Part shown: positions 1-7,900 of the stretch, in pieces | Layout: each line of letters begins with the position of its first letter | Position numbering within the stretch: the stretch's first letter is position 1 | NCBI GenBank assembly: GCA_024304875.1 | Contig: JAMWZF010000048.1 | Coordinates: 1 to 13,436, forward strand | Direction: 5' to 3' | DNA: 13,436 nt | Origin: Paracoccaceae bacterium | Lineage (GTDB): Bacteria; Pseudomonadota; Alphaproteobacteria; Rhodobacterales; Rhodobacteraceae | Notes under the pieces: model-generated | Seen by the model: the letters and a program-made list of their open reading frames with translations, nothing else | What the model was told of the DNA's origin: nothing | The model's database searches: none | Position numbers and translations under genes: made by a program

Positions 1-849
1 TCCTTCGAGTTCTTCCCGCCCAAGTCCCTCGCCGGCTCGTTCCGGCTGTGGGATTGCGTCAACACTCTCGGCCCCCTCGGCCCTGACTTCGTATCGGTCA
101 CCTACGGCGCGGGCGGCACCACGCGGGCCCTGACCCACGAGGCGGTGGAGACGATCCACAAACAGCGCGGCCTGCGCGTCGCGGCGCATCTGACCTGCGT
201 CGATGCCTCGCGCGAGGAGACACTCGCCATCGCCAACAGCTACGCCGACGCCGGTGTCACGGACATCGTGGCGCTGCGGGGCGATCCGCCGAAGGGGTCG
301 GGCGGCTTCACCCCGCACCCCGAGGGGTTTGCATCGTCCGTCGAGCTGATCGAGGCGCTGGCGGACACCGGCCGCTTCACCATCCGCGTCGGCGCCTACC
401 CCGAGAGGCATCCCGAGGCCGCCGACATGGCCGCCGACGTGGCATACCTCAAGCGCAAGCTGGACGCCGGGGCCGAGGCCGCGATCACCCAGTTCTTCTT
501 CGAGGCCGAAACCTTCTTCCGCTTCCGCGACGCCTGCGAAAAGGCGGGCATCACCGCCCCGATCATCCCCGGCATCCTGCCGGTGGAGAACTGGGCCGGC
601 TGCCGGAAGTTCGCGCAGGCCTGCGGCACGACCATCCCGCAGGTCATCTCCGACGGCTTCGACCACGCCACCCGCGACGGCAACGCCGACCTCTTCGCCA
701 CCGCCATCGCGACCGAGCTGTGCGACGACCTGCTGGAGGGCGGGGTGGAGCATCTGCACTTCTACACCCTCAACCGCCCCGAGCTGACCCGCGACGTCTG
801 CCATGCGCTCGGCCTGACGCCGGAAGTCGTCTTGCGGGACGTCGCCTGA
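1..849 (+). CDS. metF: 5,10-methylenetetrahydrofolate reductase, 5'-truncated by the window edge
   Basis: MetF reduces 5,10-methylene-THF to 5-methyl-THF with FAD, supplying the methyl group for methionine synthesis in the cytoplasm. The frame is open from base 1, and 282 residues are present. It begins at the family's N-terminal motif SFEFFPPK, whose Glu (residue 3 here) matches the catalytic Glu28 of E. coli MetF, so only about 20-30 residues and the start codon are missing. Further family blocks are VSVTYGAGG (31-39), AAHLTC, VALRGDPP (its Asp, about residue 95, matches the FAD-contacting Asp120 of E. coli), YPERHPEA, ITQFFF, IIPGILPV and HFYTLNRPELT near the C-terminus. The order and spacing fit the whole family and nothing looks broken. 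The thioesterase gene follows after 35 bp on the same strand, separated by a hairpin, so the two are probably cotranscribed. Promoter and any upstream control lie outside the window. Confidence 0.96.
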   Translation, partial: SFEFFPPKSLAGSFRLWDCVNTLGPLGPDFVSVTYGAGGTTRALTHEAVETIHKQRGLRVAAHLTCVDASREETLAIANSYADAGVTDIVALRGDPPKGSGGFTPHPEGFASSVELIEALADTGRFTIRVGAYPERHPEAADMAADVAYLKRKLDAGAEAAITQFFFEAETFFRFRDACEKAGITAPIIPGILPVENWAGCRKFAQACGTTIPQVISDGFDHATRDGNADLFATAIATELCDDLLEGGVEHLHFYTLNRPELTRDVCHALGLTPEVVLRDVA

Positions 850-856
850 CCGGGCA

Positions 857-881
857 GGCTCCGGCGACAGCAGCCGGAGCC
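857..881 (+). promoter_or_regulatory. 9-bp hairpin covering the thioesterase ribosome binding site
   Basis: GGCTCCGGC (857-865) pairs perfectly with GCCGGAGCC (873-881) around a 7-base loop. The 3' arm contains the only good Shine-Dalgarno match (GGAG, 876-879) for the ATG at 885. The 5' arm starts 8 bases after the metF stop, inside the footprint of a terminating ribosome. The pairing is seen directly. A role in translational coupling is inference. There is no T-run after it, so a standard intrinsic terminator is unlikely. Confidence 0.5.
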
Positions 882-884
882 GCC

Positions 885-1373
885 ATGGTCACCCCTACCA
901 ACGTCGCCAGAAGCCCCGAGGACCTCCCCCCGCGGGAGGTTCTTCTGTCCATGTCGGGCCTCGAGTTCATGCAAAGGATGCTGGCCCGCGAGCTGCCTCG
1001 CCCGGCGATTTCCGGTCTCATGGATTACGACCTCGACGAGGTGGAGCCGGGCCGCGTGGTGTTTCGCGGCACGCCGGCGTTTGCCCATACCAATCCGATG
1101 GGCGGTGTGCACGGCGGCTGGTACGGGACCCTGCTGGACAGCTGCATGGCCTGCGCGGTGATGACCAAGGTGCCTCGGGGCAGCTACTATACGACGCTGG
1201 AATACAAGGTGAACCTGACCCGGGCCCTGCCCGTCGGGACCGAGATCCTGGCCATCGGCATCGTCGACCACGGTGGGCGGACCACCGGCGTCGCCCATGG
1301 CGAGATCCGGGGCGCGGCGGATGGAAAGCTCTACGCCACCGACTCCACCACCTGCCTGATCATGACGGGCTAG
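885..1373 (+). CDS. PaaI-family hotdog-fold thioesterase
   Basis: A 162-residue protein with the hotdog thioesterase signature. NPMGGVHGGWYGTLLDS (about 70-86) carries the HGG motif (76-78) and a following acidic residue, Asp85, as in PaaI/YbgC-like acyl-CoA thioesterases. A second conserved stretch, TTLEYKVNLTRALPVGTE (103-120), fits the strand that packs in the hotdog dimer. Such enzymes hydrolyse acyl- or aryl-CoA esters in the cytoplasm; the substrate cannot be read from the sequence. The frame is open further upstream into metF, but ATG at 885 is preferred because GGAG lies 5 bases before it and the residues upstream resemble no protein. It follows metF by 35 bp and is probably cotranscribed. 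Its TAG stop shares the palindrome CTAG with the stop of the convergent DUF2235 gene. The family is secure and the function open. Confidence 0.88.
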   Translation: MVTPTNVARSPEDLPPREVLLSMSGLEFMQRMLARELPRPAISGLMDYDLDEVEPGRVVFRGTPAFAHTNPMGGVHGGWYGTLLDSCMACAVMTKVPRGSYYTTLEYKVNLTRALPVGTEILAIGIVDHGGRTTGVAHGEIRGAADGKLYATDSTTCLIMTG

Positions 1374-2416
1374 GCCGCCCCCTTGGCGACGCCCATCGGC
1401 GAAGCGCCGGTGTCGACACTCTCGTGAATCCTCTCGGACGGGTCGGCGCCGAAGGTCCGCCTGTGCCGGAAGATGAAGACCTTGCCCCAGCCCGCCCAGT
1501 TGCCGATCGAGGGTGCGGCGGGGTCCTGCGGAAACCTCTCGCGCCAGCCCTCCGGCAGCGGCATGCCGACGCCCTGCAACCTCTCCAGCATCCAGACCAG
1601 CGGGATGTTGGCGAGCGGCCGGCTCGCGTGCCGTCCGCCCAGCTGCCCGCCCACGTCGCCGTGGTTGCCGCGGAACCAGACCTGCTCGATCTCGACGTCC
1701 GGGCGCGACGTCCAGAGGACCGGGGCGTAGACGTCCCGCGTCTCGTCCAGGGCGAGGGCGTGGAAGCCGCGGCGGACGGCGCGGGAAATCTCGAGGTCGT
1801 GGAAGGCATGGCTGCCGGCGGTCAGCCGCCAGAGGACCGGCAGCCGGAGGCCGAGGCTGGCGACCGTGTCCCAGACCCCGATGGCGTCGATCTCGACCTT
1901 CCAGTGGCAGAACCTGCGGCGAAAGGCGTCCGCCTCGGCGCTGAAGCCGCCGGCGCGGTAATGCTGGTAGGCGGTGCGGATGTTGCGGACCGTGGCGTCC
2001 TGCGACCGGACGAGGCCGACCCGGCTGATCATGCCCGCGACCGAACGGACGGCGAGGGCGCCGCGGGAGTAGCCGCAGAGGATGATCGTGTCCCCCTCGC
2101 GGTAGCGCGAGGCCAGCACGCCGTAGGCCCGCCGGATCTGCCGCCCGATCCCCTTGCCCACCGCCACGTCCGGGATGTCGGACCAGCGGCGCAGCTGGAT
2201 GCCGGCCTCGTAGTGCACGGTGAGGTTGGCCGAATGGCCCACCTCGTCGAGCAGCTTGAAGAGAAGACCGGCGTTGGTCTCCTCCCCCGGTTCGAGGCTG
2301 GACATTGTCCCGTCGAGGACGATGACATGGATGGCGGGGCCGGCGTGGCGGCCCTGCCCCTCCTGCGTGACCGCGGAGCGGCCGAGAAGCCTCAGAAGCC
2401 GGTCACGCAGCCCCAC
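1370..2416 (-). CDS. DUF2235 domain alpha/beta-hydrolase-like protein
   Basis: A 348-residue protein of the DUF2235 type, related to the catalytic domain of Tle1 phospholipases. Visible features are VIVLDGT (32-38) near the N-terminus, the nucleophile elbow GYSRG (115-119, Ser117), GVWDTVASLG (180-189, Asp183) and WFRGNHGDVGG (247-257, His252), giving a plausible Ser-Asp-His triad. I see no signal peptide or membrane segment, so it is probably cytoplasmic. The start is GTG at 2416, supported by GAGG 6 bases upstream inside the preceding gene. It overlaps the 3' end of the CoxL-like gene by 14 bp, which implies translational coupling and one transcript. The stop at 1370-1372 overlaps that of the convergent thioesterase gene. 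No type VI secretion genes are present, so there is no support for a secreted effector role. Lipase or esterase activity is inference from the motifs. Confidence 0.85.
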   Translation of the reverse strand: MGLRDRLLRLLGRSAVTQEGQGRHAGPAIHVIVLDGTMSSLEPGEETNAGLLFKLLDEVGHSANLTVHYEAGIQLRRWSDIPDVAVGKGIGRQIRRAYGVLASRYREGDTIILCGYSRGALAVRSVAGMISRVGLVRSQDATVRNIRTAYQHYRAGGFSAEADAFRRRFCHWKVEIDAIGVWDTVASLGLRLPVLWRLTAGSHAFHDLEISRAVRRGFHALALDETRDVYAPVLWTSRPDVEIEQVWFRGNHGDVGGQLGGRHASRPLANIPLVWMLERLQGVGMPLPEGWRERFPQDPAAPSIGNWAGWGKVFIFRHRRTFGADPSERIHESVDTGASPMGVAKGAA

Positions 2417-4700
2417 GGTCCGCCTCGTCCAGCGCCTGCCAGATGCGCTGGGGTGTGAAGGGCATCTGCACGTCCCGTTCGATCCTGCCGTCGAGCGCGT
2501 CGCGCACCGCGTTGGCGATGGCCGCCAGGGCGCCGACGGTCCCCGCCTCGCCGCAGCCCTTCATGCCCATCGGGTTGTACTTCGACGGGACCGGAGCCGA
2601 GGTGAAGGAGACGAAGGGAATGTTGTCCGCGCGCGGCATCCCGTAGTCCATGAAGGAGGCCGAGAGCAGCTGTCCCGTCTCGGGATCGTGGGCCACCTGT
2701 TCGGTCACCGCCTGCCCGATCCCCTGGGCCACGCCGCCATGCACCTGCCCCTCGGCCAGCATCGGGTTGATCAGGTTGCCGAGGTCGTCGACCACCGTGT
2801 AGCGCGTGACGTCGAGGCCCCCGGTCTCGGGGTCGATCTCGACCTCGGCCACGTGGGCGCCGTTGGGGAAGGACATGTTGTCCAAGGTCGTGGTCTTGGT
2901 GTGGGTTAGCAAGTCGGTCCGCCCGGCCGCGCGGGCCCGGTCGGCCACATCCATCATCGTCGGCGTCTGGTTCGAGCCGGGGATGCGGAACGTCTCGTCA
3001 TCGAAGGAGATCTCGGAGGCATCGACGCCCTCTTCCTCGGCGAGGTAGGCCGAGAAGACCTCGATCATCGTCTCGGTCGTGGCCAGGGTCGCCGTGTTCT
3101 GCACGGTGACCGAGCGCGAGCCGCCCGTGCCGCCGCCCTTGGGAATGAGGTCGCTGTCGCCCTGCTTGACCCGGATGCGGTCCAGCGGGATGCCCGTCTG
3201 GTCCGACAGGAACGTGGCATAGACGGTCTCGTGCCCCTGGCCGTTGGACTGGGTGCCGACGTGCAGCGACACGGTGCCATCCTCCTCGAAGACGACCTTG
3301 GCGGTCTCTTCCTTGTCGCCGAGGATACTCTCGATGTAGTAGCACAGCCCCTGCCCAAGCAGGCGGCCGCGGGAGGCGGCGTCCTTGCGGCGTGCCTCGA
3401 ACCCCGCCCGGTCGGCGATCTGTTCGGCCTTGTCGAGCACCATGTGGAAGTCGCCCACGTCGTAGGGCATCCCCGAGGCCGAGGTGTAGGGAAAGGCATC
3501 GACGGGGATGAAGTTGCGGCGGCGCAGCTCCCAGGGGTCGACGCCGAGCTGCCTTGCCGCGTTGTCCATCGACCGCTCGAGCGCGAAGATCGCCTCGGGC
3601 CGGCCGGCGCCGCGGTAGGCGTCCATCTGCACGGTGTTGGTGTAGACGCCCTTGGTGTTCATCCACATGGTCTGCTGGTCGTAGACGCCGGGCATGACCT
3701 TGGTGAAGAGGACCGACTGGATACCCTGCCCGAAGCCGGCGTTGTAGGCGCCGAGGTCCGAGAGCGTTTCGACCTTGTAGGCCACGATCCGATGATCGGC
3801 GTCGAAGCCGAGGGTGGTCGTGCTGACGAGGCCGCGGCCCTGGTGGTCGGTCAGCATCGCCTCGGAACGGTCCGACATCCAATGGACGGGCTTGTTCAGC
3901 TGCCGGGTCGCCGCGGCCAGCAGGACGATCTCGCCGTAGGCGCCGGCCTTCATGCCGAAGCCGCCGCCGGTGTCGGGGTTGGTGACCCGGATCTGCGAGG
4001 CGTCGATGCCGAGCGCCTTGGCCAGCTGGTTCTTCGGCTCCCAGACGCCCTGCCCGTTGACGGCAACGTGAATGCGGCCGTCCACCATCTCGGCATAGGC
4101 GCCCCGGGGCTCCAGCGAGGCGGCGATGACGCGGTTGTCCTCGACGAGGGTGGTGACGACGTGGGCCGCCGACTTCAGCGCCGCCTCCGTTCCCTCGCGG
4201 TCGCCGAAGCCGTAGTCGTAGGCGATGTTGCCCGGTGCCTCGGGATGGATCTCGGGCCCCTCGCCGAAGCCGATGTGGACGGGCAGGTCCTCGATATCGA
4301 GCTCGACCAGCTCGGCGGCGTCCTTGGCCTCGGCCAGGGTGTCTGCCACGACGAGCGCGACCGGCTCGCCGACGTAGCGCACCCGCTTGTCCGCGAGGAC
4401 GGGCCGGATCGGGCCCGCGGCCTTGGTGCCGTCGATGTTGGTGACCCGGTGGCCGTCGATCTGGTTGCGCACGCCCGCCTCTTCGAGGTCCTTGGCCGTC
4501 AGGATCAGCCGGACCCCCGGCGCCGAGGCGGCCTCGGAGGTGTCGATGCCCTTGATCTCGCCGTGAGCCACGGGCGAGCGCAGGACATAGGCCGCCAGCG
4601 CCCCCTCGGGCGCGATGTCGTCGACGTAGTGGCCCCCGCCGGTCAGGAACCGCACATCTTCCGTCCGCTTGATGGACTGCGACTTTCCGAACTTTTCCAT
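2403..4700 (-). CDS. Xanthine dehydrogenase-family molybdopterin-binding subunit (form II CoxL-like)
   Basis: A 765-residue large subunit of the molybdenum hydroxylase family. The N-terminal hammerhead domain (about 15-140) carries RFLTGGGHYVDDI. The two Moco-binding domains follow, with GGGFGMK (245-251), AYRGAGR (361-367), QSNGQGHE (484-491), KGGGTGGSRS (521-530) and GCGEAG (715-720), where Glu718 is the expected catalytic base. AYRGAGR is the form II motif. True CO dehydrogenases (form I) have AYxCSFR with a Cu-binding Cys, which is Gly364 here, so CO oxidation should not be assumed. ATG at 4700 is chosen for its strong AAGGAGA and the family N-terminus; the frame stays open upstream through valS antisense, which is a base-composition effect. 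No FAD (CoxM-like) or 2Fe-2S (CoxS-like) partner, nor any maturation gene, is in the window. The next gene downstream is the overlapping DUF2235 gene. The substrate is unknown. Confidence 0.93.
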   Translation of the reverse strand: MEKFGKSQSIKRTEDVRFLTGGGHYVDDIAPEGALAAYVLRSPVAHGEIKGIDTSEAASAPGVRLILTAKDLEEAGVRNQIDGHRVTNIDGTKAAGPIRPVLADKRVRYVGEPVALVVADTLAEAKDAAELVELDIEDLPVHIGFGEGPEIHPEAPGNIAYDYGFGDREGTEAALKSAAHVVTTLVEDNRVIAASLEPRGAYAEMVDGRIHVAVNGQGVWEPKNQLAKALGIDASQIRVTNPDTGGGFGMKAGAYGEIVLLAAATRQLNKPVHWMSDRSEAMLTDHQGRGLVSTTTLGFDADHRIVAYKVETLSDLGAYNAGFGQGIQSVLFTKVMPGVYDQQTMWMNTKGVYTNTVQMDAYRGAGRPEAIFALERSMDNAARQLGVDPWELRRRNFIPVDAFPYTSASGMPYDVGDFHMVLDKAEQIADRAGFEARRKDAASRGRLLGQGLCYYIESILGDKEETAKVVFEEDGTVSLHVGTQSNGQGHETVYATFLSDQTGIPLDRIRVKQGDSDLIPKGGGTGGSRSVTVQNTATLATTETMIEVFSAYLAEEEGVDASEISFDDETFRIPGSNQTPTMMDVADRARAAGRTDLLTHTKTTTLDNMSFPNGAHVAEVEIDPETGGLDVTRYTVVDDLGNLINPMLAEGQVHGGVAQGIGQAVTEQVAHDPETGQLLSASFMDYGMPRADNIPFVSFTSAPVPSKYNPMGMKGCGEAGTVGALAAIANAVRDALDGRIERDVQMPFTPQRIWQALDEADRGAA

Positions 4701-4705
4701 GTGGG

Positions 4706-4712
4706 TCTCCTT
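4706..4712 (-). promoter_or_regulatory. Shine-Dalgarno site of the CoxL-like gene
   Basis: On the minus strand this reads AAGGAGA, ending 5 bases before the ATG at 4700. It is the strongest ribosome binding site in the window and settles the start within a frame that stays open far upstream. Confidence 0.8.
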
Positions 4713-4758
4713 GAGGCTGTCCGCGGGGCGTCCGGCGCCTGCGTCTTTTTCTGCCGCG

Positions 4759-4786
4759 ACCCTAGCCTCTGGGTCTCCCAAGTCCA
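4759..4786 (-). promoter_or_regulatory. Candidate promoter of the CoxL-like gene
   Basis: On the minus strand TGGACT (4786-4781) and TAGGGT (4764-4759) are separated by 16 bases, about 58 bases before the ATG. The match to the sigma-70 consensus is partial, and no better pair is seen in this intergenic region. A 7-bp inverted repeat (4766-4790) overlaps the -35 box and could be an operator. Confidence 0.3.
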
Positions 4787-4790
4787 GAGG
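4766..4790. repeat. 7-bp inverted repeat over the candidate CoxL-like promoter
   Basis: CCTCTGG (4766-4772) and CCAGAGG (4784-4790) are perfect inverted copies with 11 bases between them. They overlap the spacer and -35 box of the candidate minus-strand promoter. The size and spacing suit a dimeric repressor site, but no regulator gene is nearby and the match could be chance. Confidence 0.3.
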
Positions 4791-4810
4791 CAGCGGCCAT
4801 TGCCGCCCGG

Positions 4811-4840
4811 GCTGCTTCGATTTGGCCCAAATACTCGAAT
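4811..4840 (+). repeat. Dispersed intergenic repeat, copy 1 (GCTGCTTCG...CCAAATACTC)
   Basis: GCTGCTTCG, six variable bases, then CC/CCAAATACTC. It aligns with bases 8104-8133 at about 24 of 30 positions and, in reverse orientation, with 8067-8096. It lies 74 bases upstream of valS in the divergent intergenic region. Its core ATTTGG-C-CCAAAT (4820-4832) is itself palindromic. The repeat relation is seen in the sequence; its function is unknown. Confidence 0.65.
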
Positions 4841-4855
4841 GGCACCCGGCCCGCC

Positions 4856-4884
4856 TTCCCCTTCCCCGGCCTATTGGGTAGGAC
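4856..4884 (+). promoter_or_regulatory. Weak candidate promoter of valS
   Basis: TTCCCC (4856-4861) and TAGGAC (4879-4884) are separated by 17 bases and would give a leader of about 22 bases before the ATG at 4914. Both boxes are poor matches to consensus. I report it because it is the best-placed pair. Confidence 0.2.
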
Positions 4885-4901
4885 CGCCCGGACTTCCAAT
4901 C

Positions 4902-4906
4902 GAGGG
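4902..4906 (+). promoter_or_regulatory. Shine-Dalgarno site of valS
   Basis: GAGGG ends 7 bases before the ATG at 4914. It favours that ATG over the in-frame ATG at 4920, which would be 13 bases away. Confidence 0.6.
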
Positions 4907-4913
4907 CACGCAC

Positions 4914-7900
4914 ATGGCCATGGACAAGACCTTCAACGCCGCCGAGGCCGAGGCCCGGATCACAGAGACCTGGGAGAAGGCGGGCGCCTTCGCCGCCGGG
5001 GCCAATGCCTCGCGGGACGAGACCTTCTGCATCATGCTGCCGCCGCCAAACGTGACCGGAGCCCTGCACGTGGGCCACGCCTTCAACCATACCCTGATGG
5101 ACATCCTGACCCGCTGGCACCGGATGCGCGGCTTCGACACGCTCTGGCAGCCGGGGCAGGACCACGCGGGCATCGCCACCCAGCTGCAGGTCGAGAAGAA
5201 GCTGATGGCCGAGGAGGGCAAGCGCCGGACGGACCTGTCGCGCGAAGAGTTCCTGGCCAAGGTCTGGGAGTGGAAGACCGAGAAGGGCGGCACCATCATC
5301 GAGCAGATGAAGCGCCTTGGGTCCTCCTGCGACTGGAGCCGCAACGCCTTCACCATGTCCGGCGCGCCCGGCGCCCCCGCCGGCAACGAGGGCAACTTCC
5401 ACGACGCCGTCATCCGCGTCTTTGTCGACATGTACGACAAGGGCCTGATCTACCGCGGCAAGCGCCTCGTGAACTGGGACCCGCATTTCGAGACGGCAAT
5501 CTCCGACCTCGAGGTCGAGAACATCGAAGTCGCGGGCCACATGTGGCACTTCAAGTACCCGCTGGCGGGCGGCGCGACCTATACCTACGTCGAGAAGGAC
5601 GAGGAGGGAAATGTCCTCTTCGAGGAGGAGCGCGACTACATCTCCATCGCCACCACCCGGCCCGAGACGATGCTGGGCGACGGCGCGGTCGCGGTTCATC
5701 CATCGGATGAACGCTATGCGCCAATCGTCGGGAAACTCTGCGAAATTCCGGTCGGCCCGAAAGAGCACCGCCGCCTGATCCCGATCATCACGGACGAGTA
5801 CCCCGATCCGACCTTCGGATCCGGCGCGGTCAAGATCACCGGCGCCCACGACTTCAACGACTACCAGGTCGCCAAACGCGGCGGCATCCCGATGTACCGC
5901 CTGATGGACACGCGCGGGCACATGCGGGCCGATGGCGCCCCCTACGTCGAGGCCGCCGCCACCGCCCTGGCCGTGGCGAACGGAGATCAGAGCCTGACCG
6001 AGGCCGAGGCCGACGCCCTCAACCTCGTGCCCGACCACCTGCGCGGCCTCGACCGGTTCGAGGCGCGGGCGAAGGTCGTCGAGGAGATCACCTCCGAGGG
6101 GCTCGCGGTCATGACAGTCTCCACCGACCCCCGGCTCGGCAAGGCCGCCGCCAAGGCCCCCGTCGCCCCCGAGGAAGGCGGCGAGGACCGGGTCGAAGAG
6201 CAGCAGCTCGTCCCCCTCGTCGAGGCCAAGCCGATCATGCAGCCCTTCGGCGACCGCTCGAAGGTCGTGATCGAGCCGATGCTGACCGACCAGTGGTTCG
6301 TCGACGCCGAGAAGGTCGTCGGCCCCGCCCTCGACGCGGTCCGGGACGGGCGGACCAAGATCATGCCCGAAAGCGGCGAGAAGACCTACTTCCACTGGCT
6401 CGAGAACATCGAGCCCTGGTGCATCTCGCGCCAGCTCTGGTGGGGTCACCAGATCCCGGTGTGGTACATTCCGGGCGAGGAGGACTGGTTCCCGATCTGC
6501 GCCCCGACCGAGGAAGAGGCCCTGCAACGGGCCCGCGACATGTCGCCCCCGGACACCGAGTTCCGCATCGTCGCCGACTACCAGGAGGCCGCCGACATCC
6601 TGAAAGAGCAGATCGGTCTGATGGATACGCAGGACGAAGGGGCGATCCGCTCCTTCGACGGGCCGATGCAGGTGCCGATGTTCCGCGAGCCGGACGTCCT
6701 CGACACCTGGTTCTCCTCGGGTCTCTGGACCTTCGGCACCCTCGGCTGGCCGGAACAGACGCCGGAGCTGGCGAAATACCACCCCACCAGCGTGCTCATC
6801 ACCGGGCAGGACATCCTGTTCTTCTGGGTCGCGCGGATGATGATGCAGTCGCTCACCGTGACCGGCGAGGTCCCCTTCCACACCGTCTACCTGCACCAGC
6901 TTGTCCGGGACGAGAAGGGCAAGAAGATGTCGAAGACTACCGGCAACGTCATCGACCCGCTTGAAATCGTTGACGAATACGGCGCGGACGCGCTGCGGAT
7001 GACCAATGCCTCCATGGCGGCCATCGGCGGGGTGCTGAAGCTGAGCGTGGACAAGATCAAGGGCTACCGCAACTTCACGACGAAGCTCTGGAACGCCGTC
7101 CGCTTCGCCGAGATGAACGGTGTCTGGGAGGGCCACGCCACCGGCCCCCGCCCCGAGGCCACGCAGACCGTGAACCGCTGGATCATGGGCGAGACGGCGC
7201 GCACCCGCGTCGCCGTCGACGCCGCCCTGACGGATTACCGGTTCAACGACGCGGCGAACGGGCTCTACGCCTTTGTCTGGGGGCAGGTCTGCGACTGGTA
7301 TGTCGAGCTGTCGAAGCCGCTCCTGATGGACGGCACGGACGCCGAGAAGGCCGAGACGCAAAAGGTCATGGCCTGGGTCCTCGACCAGTGCATGATCATG
7401 CTCCACCCGATCATGCCCTTCGTGACCGAGGAGCTCTGGGGCCTGACCGGCAGCCGGCCCAAGCTGCTGGCCCACGCCGACTGGCCGACGGTCGGGGACG
7501 AGGTTGCCGACGCCGAGGCCGACCGCGAGATGGGCTGGGTCACCGCCTTCATCGAGGAGGTCCGCTCGGTCCGGGCGCAGATGAACGTGCCGGCCGGCCT
7601 CTACGTCCCGGTCCTGCAGATCGAGTCGGACGAGGCGGCCCGCACGGCCTACGGGCGCAACGCCGCGATGATCAAGCGCCTCGCCCGGATCGAGGACCCG
7701 GTGGAGGCGGCGGAGGCCCCGAAGGGCGCCCTCACGATCCCGACCCCCGGCGCCACCTTCGCCCTGCCGCTCGCCGACATCATCGACGTGGAGGCCGAGA
7801 AGGCCCGCATTTCCAAGGTGCTCGGCAAGCTGGAGAAGGAGATCGGCGGGCTTCAGGGCCGGCTGAACAATCCCAAGTTCGCGGGAAGCGCCCCGGAAGA

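Noticed and set aside
1424..2458. 344-residue plus-strand open frame.
   Set aside because: It is antisense to the DUF2235 gene, has no motif, and is rich in Ala, Gly, Pro and Asp as expected of a shadow frame.
3231..4913. The plus-strand valS frame stays open for 1.7 kb upstream, antisense to the CoxL-like gene.
   Set aside because: ValRS homology begins only after 4914, where a Shine-Dalgarno is present; the upstream translation is a Val/Gly/Asp-rich shadow.
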